Source: CALJXB01 sp965225935
Lineage (GTDB): Bacteria > Pseudomonadota > Alphaproteobacteria > Kiloniellales > JAKSDN01
Length of the DNA: 64,000 bases
NCBI GenBank assembly: GCA_965225935.1
Contig: CBDDCC010000005.1
Coordinates: 248,001 to 312,000, forward strand
Direction of reading: 5' to 3'
Of this stretch, positions 8,470 to 16,224 are shown in pieces (position 1 is the stretch's first letter; each line of letters starts with the position of its first letter). The notes beneath the pieces are model-generated. The model worked only from the letters and a program-made list of their open reading frames with translations, was not told the origin of the DNA and searched no databases. Made by a program: the position numbers and the translations under genes.

Positions 8470-9345
8470 TCAGGCGCCCAGCTCCTTCACCTGCAAGCGC
8501 GCCTGGGCGCCCTCGCCGCCTTCCCGGCCGGCGACCGCGAAAACGCCGGGCGCTTCCGAGAAGAGCGCGAAGAGCGGTCCCGAGGCGCGCTCGACCGCGG
8601 CGGCCTCCGCCTCCGACAGGACCTCCCGGAAGCGTCCGATGTGGGCATCGGAGATGGCCTGATCGTAGAGGTCCGAATGGAAGGGCTGGCCCGCTGCCTT
8701 GGAGCCATCGAGCCGGCCGTGGGCACAGGGCTTCTCCGTCGCGGCGTCGAAGCCGGAGAGGTCGATGCCTGTGAAGACAGCAAGACTGTCGATCACCCGG
8801 CCGGGATCGCGCGCCAGGGTCTCGTAGCGCAGGTAGGCGCTCTGCCGGTGGAACGAGGGCGCCCGCGAGCCGAGGCAAGGCATGTAGGTCTGGACCAGGC
8901 TCTCGGCGATCGCCTCTGGCGGACTGGCGCCGAACTCGCTCGCACCCCTGTTCCGCGCCGTCACCGCCGAGGCGACCACGTCGCGCGGATCGCGCACGCA
9001 TACCACGAAACGCGCCTCTGGCAGCAGCACGTGGAGCGGCGGGAAGTAGCGGGTGAGCTGGGGGTGCTTCAGCACCAGGACCTCCGGCTCGCCGAAGCGC
9101 CGCCAGGCCAGCTCCAGAAACTGCTCCGCCTGGCCGGCGCAGAAATCCCTGAGGGCCTGCGGCGTCTCGAAGTAGTCCTTCATGTGCTCGTCGTAGAGGG
9201 AGAGGCAGCGCAGATAGGTCTCGACCAGGCCGCGCAGGTAGACGCATTCGCCGACCAGGGGATTGGCGCCCTTGCCCGAGCAGAGGATCGACTGCACCAG
9301 GGTCGTGCCCGTGCGCAGGAAGCCGCCGACGAAGATCGTTCGCAT
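8470..9345 (-). CDS. Sulfotransferase family protein
   Basis: A 291-residue PAPS-dependent sulfotransferase fold. The N-terminus carries the 5'-phosphosulfate-binding loop (FVGGFLRTGTTLVQSIL), and the central VCVRDPRDVVAS matches the 3'-phosphate-binding motif. ATG 9345 places the P-loop at the very N-terminus, as is usual; the open frame extends further upstream but without homology-like sequence. It converges on the secretion operon and is divergent from the ureohydrolase. The acceptor (glycan, lipid or protein) cannot be told from sequence; proximity to adhesin export makes a surface glycan plausible but unproven. Confidence 0.85.
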   Translation of the reverse strand: MRTIFVGGFLRTGTTLVQSILCSGKGANPLVGECVYLRGLVETYLRCLSLYDEHMKDYFETPQALRDFCAGQAEQFLELAWRRFGEPEVLVLKHPQLTRYFPPLHVLLPEARFVVCVRDPRDVVASAVTARNRGASEFGASPPEAIAESLVQTYMPCLGSRAPSFHRQSAYLRYETLARDPGRVIDSLAVFTGIDLSGFDAATEKPCAHGRLDGSKAAGQPFHSDLYDQAISDAHIGRFREVLSEAEAAAVERASGPLFALFSEAPGVFAVAGREGGEGAQARLQVKELGA

Positions 9346-9522
9346 CCGAGGTCCGGTCCTTACTTGCCTCGCGGCCAATCTCCACCTTCGGAACGAAAAA
9401 GCAAGGCGCCGGCGGCGGTAGTCGACACACAGCACTCGCGTAGTGTTGCGCCCGCCCGGGATGGACAAGCCGGCGGACCTCCCGCAAGCTTGCGCCGGAT
9501 CCAGTGGCTCGGGGAGGACGGC

Positions 9523-10476
9523 ATGAGCGGCAAGACGGCCAGCATCGGCCAGATGTTCGGCGACGGAGAGACCGCGGGGACTTTCCTCGGGCTGCCCGCC
9601 TGCCCCGATCCCGGCGCCGTCGAGGCCGAGATCGCAGTCCTCGGGGCGCCTTGCGCCTCGCCCTACCGTTCCGTCGGGCCCTACTGTGCCGAGGCGCCGG
9701 CCGCCATCCGCGCTGGCATCGCCGGCTACGCGGGCGCCCGCGCTCACCACGACTTTGACCTGGACGGCCCCCTCCTCGGCGACCCGGCGGCGCGGGCGGT
9801 GGACTGCGGCGACCTCGCCTACGACCCCGACGACGCGCCCGGCAACCGGGAGCGCATCCGCGGCGCGGTGTCAGCGCTCCTGTCACGCGGGGCGCGGCCC
9901 CTGGTGATCGGCGGCGACGATTCCATCCCGATCCCGGTGCTCCAGGCCTACGAGGGCCATGGGCCCCTCACCGTGGTGCAGATCGACGCTCACATCGACT
10001 GGCGCGAGGAGGTGGAGGGCGAGCGCTTCGGGCTTTCCAGCACCATGCGCCGGGCCTCGGAGATGCCCTGGGTGGAGCGTATCGTCCAGGTGGGTGCGCG
10101 GGCAATCGGCAGCGCGCGCTCTACGGACTACCGGGATGCGCGGGACTGGGGCGTCCACTTCATGCCGGCGCGCAAGGTCCACGCCGAAGGGATCGCGCCG
10201 CTGCTCGATCTGGTCCCGGCGGGATCGCAGGTCTTCTTCACCCTGGACTGCGACGGCCTAGATCCGGCCATCATGCCGGCGGTGATCGGCCCGGCGCCCG
10301 GCGGCCTCAGCTATTGGCAGACAGTGGAGCTGCTGCACGGCCTCGCGGCCAAGGCGCGCCTGGTCGGCTTCGACATCGTCGAGTTCCTGCCGGCCCGCGA
10401 CCCCCAGGGCCTGGCGGCCCTGACCGCCGCCCGGCTGCTTTGCAACGCCATGGGGCTGATGGCGCGCCAGGCCTGA
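9523..10476 (+). CDS. Agmatinase/arginase-family ureohydrolase
   Basis: A 317-residue ureohydrolase, which hydrolyses guanidino compounds to urea plus an amine. DAHIDW and TLDCDGLDP correspond to the second and third metal-binding motifs, and DIVEFLPARD to the C-terminal conserved block. The first motif reads GGDDSIPIP where the family norm is GGDH, so one Mn-ligand histidine is replaced by aspartate. ATG 9523 is preceded by GGGGAGGA. The specific substrate (agmatine, guanidinobutyrate, guanidinopropionate or other) is uncertain, and the changed ligand argues against a simple agmatinase label. Confidence 0.87.
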   Translation: MSGKTASIGQMFGDGETAGTFLGLPACPDPGAVEAEIAVLGAPCASPYRSVGPYCAEAPAAIRAGIAGYAGARAHHDFDLDGPLLGDPAARAVDCGDLAYDPDDAPGNRERIRGAVSALLSRGARPLVIGGDDSIPIPVLQAYEGHGPLTVVQIDAHIDWREEVEGERFGLSSTMRRASEMPWVERIVQVGARAIGSARSTDYRDARDWGVHFMPARKVHAEGIAPLLDLVPAGSQVFFTLDCDGLDPAIMPAVIGPAPGGLSYWQTVELLHGLAAKARLVGFDIVEFLPARDPQGLAALTAARLLCNAMGLMARQA

Positions 10477-10482
10477 CGCGCC

Positions 10483-10515
10483 GCCGAACCTATCTGTAGC
10501 TGAGAGAAGTTCGGC
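10483..10515. terminator. Inverted repeat between convergent ureohydrolase and glyoxalase genes
   Basis: GCCGAAC and GTTCGGC form a 7-bp stem around a 19-base spacer in the 43-base gap between two convergent genes. It is a weak candidate for a bidirectional terminator; no T-tract is present. Confidence 0.25.
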
Positions 10516-10519
10516 CGCC

Positions 10520-10924
10520 TTAGTCCAGCGGCTGCAGCAGCTCGACCTTGTAGCCGTCCGGGTCCTCGACGAAGGCGATGATGCGGGTGCCGTGCTTCAT
10601 GGGGCCCGGCGGCCGGGTGATGGTGGCGCCGGCCTCGGCCAGCTTCTCGCAGGTGCCGTAGACGTCGGGCACCTCGAGGGCCACGTGGCCCCAGCCGTTG
10701 CCCAGCTCGTAGGGCGTCTCCTGGTCCCAGTTGTAGGTGAGCTCGATCGCCGGGTGGCTCTCCTCCGGCCCGTAGCCGACGAAGGTGTTGGTGAACTTGC
10801 CCTCCGGGTACTCCTTCTGCCGCAGCACTTTCATGCCGAGGATGCGGGTGTAGAAGTCCAGGGACTTCTCCAGATCGCGCACCCGGATCATCGTATGGGC
10901 CAGCCGGTACCTGTCGTCGCTCAT
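10520..10924 (-). CDS. gloA: Lactoylglutathione lyase (glyoxalase I)
   Basis: A 134-residue single-domain glyoxalase I, which converts the methylglyoxal-glutathione hemithioacetal to S-lactoylglutathione in the cytoplasm. Metal-binding His and Glu positions are visible at the expected places: His in RLAHTMIRV, Glu in AIELTYNW, His in WGHVALEV and Glu in YKVELLQPL. Length and order match the short bacterial Ni-type enzyme. ATG 10924 follows GGGGAGAGG. It lies 82 bases downstream of the Rieske oxygenase on the same strand and could be co-transcribed. Confidence 0.95.
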   Translation of the reverse strand: MSDDRYRLAHTMIRVRDLEKSLDFYTRILGMKVLRQKEYPEGKFTNTFVGYGPEESHPAIELTYNWDQETPYELGNGWGHVALEVPDVYGTCEKLAEAGATITRPPGPMKHGTRIIAFVEDPDGYKVELLQPLD

Positions 10925-11006
10925 GCCTCTCCCCGCTTGGTCACGCCGGTCCTCTTTCTCTTTCGCTCTCGCCCGCGCCCTATCTTAAGCCGAAGCGCGC
11001 TGCCGG

Positions 11007-12128
11007 TCACGCAACCGCCTCGACCACCAGCTCCTGGAAGCGCCTGAGGCTGTCCTCCCAATGGGGCGACAGCAGGCCGCCGTCCGCCGCCGCCGGCGAG
11101 GCGCGGCCCTGCTGCAGGCGCTCGCAGACCGCGTGGTCCTCCAGGTGCACCTTGCGCCACAGCTCGGCGAGCCCCTCGACGGCCTCGGGCGCGAGCGCCT
11201 CCTCCCCGAAGTGGTAGATGACCCGCCGCTGATGGGTGCGGCCGGCCGAGAGCGGCACGTTCAGATGCACGCCGAGCTGGTCCGGGTGGTAGCGGCCCAG
11301 CACGAAGTTGGGAAAGAGGGTGAGATACCAGGAATCGACCGCCAGCGTGTTGCCGCCGCCCTCGCCGCCGTCCTGCTTCGAGATCTCGACGGCGCTGCCC
11401 AGACAGTGGCCGTCGACGATGGTGTAGTGATCGGTCAACGGCTGCTCGGTCGTGGTCTTGTGCACGAACTGGACGTGGTAGGGCTCCATGAAGTTCTCCA
11501 TGAGGGCCTTCCAGTTGGTGCCGACCTCGCCGAAGTCGAGGGTGGCGACCGGAGTCAGCCGGTCGAGGTCCAGGTCGGCGAGGCGCCGCGCCACCGGCTC
11601 CACGAAGCGCTCGAAGTCGGGCGCCGTACCGCTCACGTTGACGAAGATCCAGTCGTGCCACAATCCCATGCGCAGGGGCACGAGGCCCGCCTGGCCGCGG
11701 TCGAGGGCCGGGTGCTCGTGGCTGTCGGGCCCGGCGAAATAGGGAGTCGAGCGCAAGGCGCCGTCGAGGCCGTAGGCCCAGGCGTGATAGGGGCAGGTGA
11801 GCACCCGGCCGACGTTGCAGGGCCGCTCCACCAGGATCGCCCCGCGATGGCGGCAGACGTTGTGGAAGGCCCGCACCTCCCCGTCCCGGCCACGCAGCAG
11901 CAGCACCGGCATACCCGCCACGTTGGCGGGCACCGCATCGCCCGGCTTCGCCAGCTCGTGGGCGAAGCCCGCGAAAACCCAGCCGTCGGCGAAGAGCGTG
12001 CGGTTCTCGAGCGCGAAGAAGTCCTCGCTGGTGTAGGCCGCCGGCGGCAGGCCGTGCGCCATCTCGCCATCGGCCGAGAACCGCTTGAGCGCTTCCGCGC
12101 CTAGTAGGTCCTGGACGGCCCGCGTCAT
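11007..12128 (-). CDS. Rieske non-heme iron oxygenase, alpha subunit
   Basis: A 373-residue ring-hydroxylating or N-demethylating oxygenase subunit. The Rieske [2Fe-2S] site is CRHRG ... CPYHAW (residues about 80-105), and the mononuclear iron site is MEPYHVQFVH. ATG 12128 follows a GGAGGG site; the frame extends upstream but without domain content. Substrates of this family include aromatic acids, glycine betaine, stachydrine and carnitine. The nearby quaternary-amine transporter favours a methylated amine, but no reductase gene is adjacent to confirm this. The upstream lysR gene and shared operator-like repeats point to LysR control. Confidence 0.88.
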   Translation of the reverse strand: MTRAVQDLLGAEALKRFSADGEMAHGLPPAAYTSEDFFALENRTLFADGWVFAGFAHELAKPGDAVPANVAGMPVLLLRGRDGEVRAFHNVCRHRGAILVERPCNVGRVLTCPYHAWAYGLDGALRSTPYFAGPDSHEHPALDRGQAGLVPLRMGLWHDWIFVNVSGTAPDFERFVEPVARRLADLDLDRLTPVATLDFGEVGTNWKALMENFMEPYHVQFVHKTTTEQPLTDHYTIVDGHCLGSAVEISKQDGGEGGGNTLAVDSWYLTLFPNFVLGRYHPDQLGVHLNVPLSAGRTHQRRVIYHFGEEALAPEAVEGLAELWRKVHLEDHAVCERLQQGRASPAAADGGLLSPHWEDSLRRFQELVVEAVA

Positions 12129-12237
12129 CGCCCCATCCCTCCGAGTTCGCATCTCGCGCAAGCCCAGACGGCCCGCGCCTGGCTGCACGCCTGCCGCGAT
12201 TGTGCCGGCAGGACGCTGCCAGCGCCAATGGTCAATT

Positions 12238-12262
12238 CTCATCCTATATGAGAAAATCTCAT
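12238..12262. promoter_or_regulatory. ATGAG/CTCAT operator-like repeats upstream of Rieske gene
   Basis: The sequence reads CTCAT-CCTAT-ATGAG-AAAAT-CTCAT: three half-sites spaced by five bases, giving two overlapping inverted repeats. It lies about 110 bases upstream of the Rieske gene and overlaps the stop codon of lysR. The same half-sites recur upstream of lysR (13172-13188). The T-N11-A geometry fits a LysR-type binding site. Confidence 0.6.
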
Positions 12263-13143
12263 GTTCGGGGCGCCGCTTCCGCCTCCCACTCCAGCCAGCC
12301 GACGAAGCTGCGCACGTTGGCGATCTCGAGCCGGTCCGGCGGCACCACCAGGTAGTAGTCGAAAGTGTCCAGGTGCAGATCGAAGGGGCAGACGAGGCGT
12401 CCCCCGGCGATCTCGCCGGCCACCAGCTCGGGGCAGACCAGCGCCAGGCCCTGGCCCTCCATGGCGGCCTGCTGGCGCACGTTGGTGTCCTCGAAATAGG
12501 CCTTGCGGGCGGGCGCCAGGCCCGGGACGCCGGCCGCTTCGAGCCATTCGGCCCAGCTCGTCTCGTCGGTTTCGTGGAGGAGAGCGTGGTGCCTCAGGTC
12601 CGCGGGCTCGCGCAAGCGCTTCGGGCCGTCCAGCAGCGCCGTGCTGCAGGCCGGCGTCAGCCGGCCGCGCACCAGGCGCCGGGCGCCGGGCGGCACGTCG
12701 CGGGCGTGCCGCCACTCGACCGCCACATGGATCTGGGCGTCGGCGAAATCGGCCGCCTCGTTGCTGTGATAGAACCTGAGATCGAAGCCCGGATGGCTGT
12801 GCCAGAAGCGCGCCAGGCGCGGCGCCAACCACTTCATGGCGAAATGGGAGCGCAGGGAAACGCCCAGAGGGCTCGCCTTGCGCACCGCCTCCAGATTGGC
12901 GATCGAGCGCCGAATGCGCCCGAAGGCCTCCGTGAGATCGGCGAACAGCAGCCGCCCCTCCCGGGTCAGCGCCACCTGCTGGGCCGAGCGGGACAAGAGC
13001 TTGAGATTCAAGTGGTCTTCCAGGCCGCGCAACTGATGGCTCACGGCCGACTGGGAGACGTTCAGCTCCCGCGCCGCGCGGGTGAAGCTCAGGTTGCGGG
13101 CGACGGATTCGAAGACCCGCAAGGCGTTGAGCGGCGGCAGCAT
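12259..13143 (-). CDS. LysR-family transcriptional regulator (GcvA-like)
   Basis: A 294-residue LysR regulator. Residues 1-60 form the winged helix-turn-helix (LPPLNALRVFESVARNLSFT, then ELNVSQSAVSHQLRGLEDHL), followed by an effector-binding periplasmic-binding-like domain. The composition resembles the GcvA subgroup. ATG 13143 is preceded by GGGGGAG. It lies directly upstream of the Rieske oxygenase gene on the same strand, and ATGAG/CTCAT repeats occur both upstream of itself and before the Rieske gene, so autoregulation and control of the oxygenase are inferred. Confidence 0.92.
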   Translation of the reverse strand: MLPPLNALRVFESVARNLSFTRAARELNVSQSAVSHQLRGLEDHLNLKLLSRSAQQVALTREGRLLFADLTEAFGRIRRSIANLEAVRKASPLGVSLRSHFAMKWLAPRLARFWHSHPGFDLRFYHSNEAADFADAQIHVAVEWRHARDVPPGARRLVRGRLTPACSTALLDGPKRLREPADLRHHALLHETDETSWAEWLEAAGVPGLAPARKAYFEDTNVRQQAAMEGQGLALVCPELVAGEIAGGRLVCPFDLHLDTFDYYLVVPPDRLEIANVRSFVGWLEWEAEAAPRT

Positions 13144-13171
13144 GGCTCCCCCGGCCTCCAACAGTCTCGGA

Positions 13172-13188
13172 CATGAAATTTTCTCATG
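13172..13188. promoter_or_regulatory. Palindromic LysR operator candidate upstream of lysR
   Basis: CATGA-AATTTTC-TCATG is an inverted repeat about 30 bases upstream of the lysR start. Its half-sites match those found upstream of the Rieske gene at 12238-12262. This suggests an autoregulatory operator. Confidence 0.55.
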
Positions 13189-13259
13189 CCGAGCTGCGAG
13201 GTCAAAGAGCAAATGCGGAGCCGGCCGGCGGAGGAAAGACCGCGGGCGAACGCGGGCGC

Positions 13260-14141
13260 CTAGCCCGTTTCGGCGAAGTCGGCGTAGGCGCGCTCGAAAC
13301 GGTCCAGGTTTTCGGCGGTGTAGGCCTCGTAATCGAAATCGAGGCTCGAATGGACCTCCTGGACCATGGACCACATGGTCTCGCGCAGGGCCGAGGCGCA
13401 CTTGACGGCGGCGTAGCGGCGCAGCAGGCCGGCGTCCGGCGGGGCGCCGAAATAGGCCGCCAGCAGGTTCCGCTCCAGCTCCGGCGGGTACTCGTTGTTG
13501 GCGGCCAGGTTGGCGAGATCGAAGAGCGGCGTGTTGAAGCCGGCGTAGTCCCAATCGATCAGCCAGATCCGTTCGCCGTCGTCGATGAAATTAGCCGGGA
13601 GCAGGTCGTTGTGGCCGAACACCAGATCTATGGCGCCGACGGCGCGCTCCAGAGCCTCGGCCCGCTCCAGCAGGTCGGTCAGCAGCGGCACGCGCGGGCT
13701 CCCGTCCTCGCGCAGGGTGGCGGCGTAGTCGCGGATCACGTGGAAGACCCAGAACATGAGCACCGGGCCGCGCAAGTGCTTCGGCATCTCGGTGTGCACC
13801 CGCTTGATCAGCTCGACCACGGGCCCGAGGCGCTCGGGCACCCGCAGGTCGGCGGCCTCGTAGGTGCGGCCGTCGATGAAGCGGGTCACCATGACGCCCG
13901 GCTCGATATAGATGAGGGCCGGCGAGACGCCGGCCAGCTCCGCCGCCCGGGCGGCCGCCACCTCGTTGAAGCGCAGCACGCCGTGGATCGGGATGTCCTC
14001 GCCGATCCGCACGAAGTAGCGCTGGCCGCCGTCCGCCACCACGAAGTTGAGGTTGGTGATGCCGCCCGTGAGGGGCTCGGGCTCCACGGGTCCGGACCAG
14101 CAGGCCAGTCCGGCGGCCTTGGCGAGCGCGTCCCTGCTCAT
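13260..14141 (-). CDS. Choline-kinase-like / aminoglycoside phosphotransferase family protein
   Basis: A 293-residue kinase-fold protein of the choline/ethanolamine kinase and APH group. The catalytic loop is FGHNDLLPANFI and the metal-binding segment is IDWDYAG. ATG 14141 follows GAGGAGG. It is the last gene of a ProU-like operon (binding protein, ATPase, permease, kinase), 73 bases after the permease. The pairing suggests phosphorylation of an imported amino-alcohol such as choline, giving phosphocholine. This is inference from family and context; other small-molecule kinases of the fold cannot be excluded. Confidence 0.85.
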   Translation of the reverse strand: MSRDALAKAAGLACWSGPVEPEPLTGGITNLNFVVADGGQRYFVRIGEDIPIHGVLRFNEVAAARAAELAGVSPALIYIEPGVMVTRFIDGRTYEAADLRVPERLGPVVELIKRVHTEMPKHLRGPVLMFWVFHVIRDYAATLREDGSPRVPLLTDLLERAEALERAVGAIDLVFGHNDLLPANFIDDGERIWLIDWDYAGFNTPLFDLANLAANNEYPPELERNLLAAYFGAPPDAGLLRRYAAVKCASALRETMWSMVQEVHSSLDFDYEAYTAENLDRFERAYADFAETG

Positions 14142-14214
14142 GGCTTCCTCCTCGATTGGCTGGTTGCTCGGGCGATGGCTGATCGACTGACTGGTCACCG
14201 GGGCTCGGAGGGCG

Positions 14215-16224
14215 CTATTCCAGGCCCAGCTCGCGTTTCTTGCGGGCGCTCCAAGCGGAGATCAGCCGATCCGAGATCATGGCGATGAAGGCGACGCAGA
14301 AGCCGGCCACCAGGCCGCGGCCGGTGTCGGCCTTGGTGAGCGCGATGTAGACCTCCTGGCCCAGGTCGCGGGTGCCCACGAGCGCGGTGATCACCAGCAT
14401 GCTGAGGCCCATCATGATGGTCTGGTTGACCCCCAGCATGATCTCCGGCAGGGCGAGGCGGAGCTGCACCTTGCGCAGGATCTGCCAGCGGGTGCAGCCG
14501 GCCGCGGTCGCCGCCTCGATGATGGAGGGCGGCACCTGGCGGATGCCGTGGGCGGTGTAGCGGATCGCCGGCACCAGGGAATAGGCGACCACCGCGATCA
14601 TGGCCGAGAAATCGCCGACCCGGAACAGCATGACCACGGGGATGAGGTAGACGAAGGCCGGCAGGGTCTGCAGCGTGTCGATGATGATCTGCACGACGCG
14701 GTAGACGCGCTCGTTGTTGGCGGCCCAGACGCCGATCGGCATGCCGATCATGGAGGCGATGGCGACCGAGATGCCGATCAGGTAGGTGGAGATCATCGCC
14801 TTCTCCCAGTTGCCGGTGACGGCGATGAAGCAGGCGAGCGCGGCGACCAGGAGGGCGAGGCGCGGGCCGCCGAGGCGGTAGCCCGCCAGCGCCAGGAGAC
14901 CGCAGACCCCGACCCAGGGCAGCGACAGCAGGAAGCGCTTGAAGGGGATCAGCACATTCAGCAGCAGGAAGGTCTTCACCGCCTCCAGCTCGTCGAAGAA
15001 GTTGACGTTGATCCACTTGACCAGGGCGTCCCAGTAGGGGCCGGTGGTGAGCGTCAGGTTTTTTGGCAGGGATTCGAGCGCCGGCATCGCCAGGCTGAGC
15101 GCCGTAGTGACGGCGATCAGCAGCACGGCGAAGACCAGGTGCGGATGGCGGCGCAGCAGGCTCTGGGGGCCTTCCTGGTGGTGGGGCGGCGGCTTGGTGG
15201 CGAAGGCCTGGCTCAGGCGGTCGAGGGCGATCGCCAGCAGTGTGATGGCGATGCCGGCCTCCAGGCCGTTGCCGATGGCAAGACGCTTCAGCGAAGTCAG
15301 CACGTCGAAGCCGAGCCCGCCGGCGCCGATCATGGAGGCGATGATCACCATGTTGAGGGACAGCATGATGACTTGGTTGACTCCCACCATGAGGGTCGGC
15401 CGGGCCGCCGGGATCATCACCTTCCAGAGCAGCTGGCGGCGCGAGCAGCCGGCCATTCGGCCGAACTCGACGACCTCGGTGGGGACCAGCTTGAGGGCCA
15501 GCATGGTGCAGCGGACCATCGGCGGCATGGCGTAGATGATGGTGGCCGTCATGGCCGCCACCGGGCCGAATCCGAAGAGGAACAGCACCGGCACCAGGTA
15601 GGCGAAGACCGGCACGGTCTGCATGAGGTCGAGGATCGGCGTGATGATCGCCTCGCTGCGGGCCGAGCGGGCGCCCCAGATGCCCACCAGCAGGCCGCCG
15701 ACGATGCCGAGCGGCACCGCGACCGCGATGGAGGAGAGCGTCACCATGGCGCTGTCCCACTGGCCGAACACCACCAGGTAGAGGAAGCAGCAGCCGACCA
15801 GGAGCGCGAGCCGCCAGTCACGGGCCTGGGCGCCCAGCATGACTACGACCCCGATCACCGCGACCCAGGAGATGCGCGGGATGCGGTAGACGATCTCGTC
15901 GTCCGCCCCGAAGACCAGCTTGAAGCCTGTGGCCAGCAGGCCCTCGGCCGCCTCCAGCGGCCAGGTCAGCAGCCAGGCGATCGAGCGGGTCAGCTCCTTG
16001 AAGGTGAAGAGGCCGAGGTCGGCCTGGTTGATCAGCCACTTCATGAAGTCGCTGATCCAGAAGCGCAGCGGCACCGTCCAGCCGCGCGGGTATTTCACCG
16101 CCCAGGGCACCAGGTCGTCGGCCGCGGAGAGCAGGAAGATGAGCGCCAGCGCCAGCACCCAGAGGATCAGGCCGCGCCCTGTTGCCGGAACACGCCGCGG
16201 CGCCAGCGACGCGGCCAGGCTCAC
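14215..16224 (-). CDS. Quaternary-amine ABC transporter, fused double permease (ProW-ProW)
   Basis: A 669-residue integral membrane protein containing two ProW-type permease domains in tandem. Each has its own cytoplasmic coupling loop: GCSRRQLLWKVMIPAARPTL near residue 265 and GCTRWQILRKVQLRLALPEI near residue 570. A typical ProW is about half this length. The GTG start overlaps the ATPase stop (GTGA), so translation is coupled. With the upstream ATPase and binding protein it forms a glycine betaine/choline/proline-betaine type importer in which one polypeptide replaces the usual permease dimer. Confidence 0.9.
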   Translation of the reverse strand: MSLAASLAPRRVPATGRGLILWVLALALIFLLSAADDLVPWAVKYPRGWTVPLRFWISDFMKWLINQADLGLFTFKELTRSIAWLLTWPLEAAEGLLATGFKLVFGADDEIVYRIPRISWVAVIGVVVMLGAQARDWRLALLVGCCFLYLVVFGQWDSAMVTLSSIAVAVPLGIVGGLLVGIWGARSARSEAIITPILDLMQTVPVFAYLVPVLFLFGFGPVAAMTATIIYAMPPMVRCTMLALKLVPTEVVEFGRMAGCSRRQLLWKVMIPAARPTLMVGVNQVIMLSLNMVIIASMIGAGGLGFDVLTSLKRLAIGNGLEAGIAITLLAIALDRLSQAFATKPPPHHQEGPQSLLRRHPHLVFAVLLIAVTTALSLAMPALESLPKNLTLTTGPYWDALVKWINVNFFDELEAVKTFLLLNVLIPFKRFLLSLPWVGVCGLLALAGYRLGGPRLALLVAALACFIAVTGNWEKAMISTYLIGISVAIASMIGMPIGVWAANNERVYRVVQIIIDTLQTLPAFVYLIPVVMLFRVGDFSAMIAVVAYSLVPAIRYTAHGIRQVPPSIIEAATAAGCTRWQILRKVQLRLALPEIMLGVNQTIMMGLSMLVITALVGTRDLGQEVYIALTKADTGRGLVAGFCVAFIAMISDRLISAWSARKKRELGLE

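Noticed and set aside
8641..9522. N-terminal extension of the ureohydrolase frame to 8641
   Set aside because: The extension overlaps the sulfotransferase gene antisense and has no domain; a strong ribosome site precedes ATG 9523.
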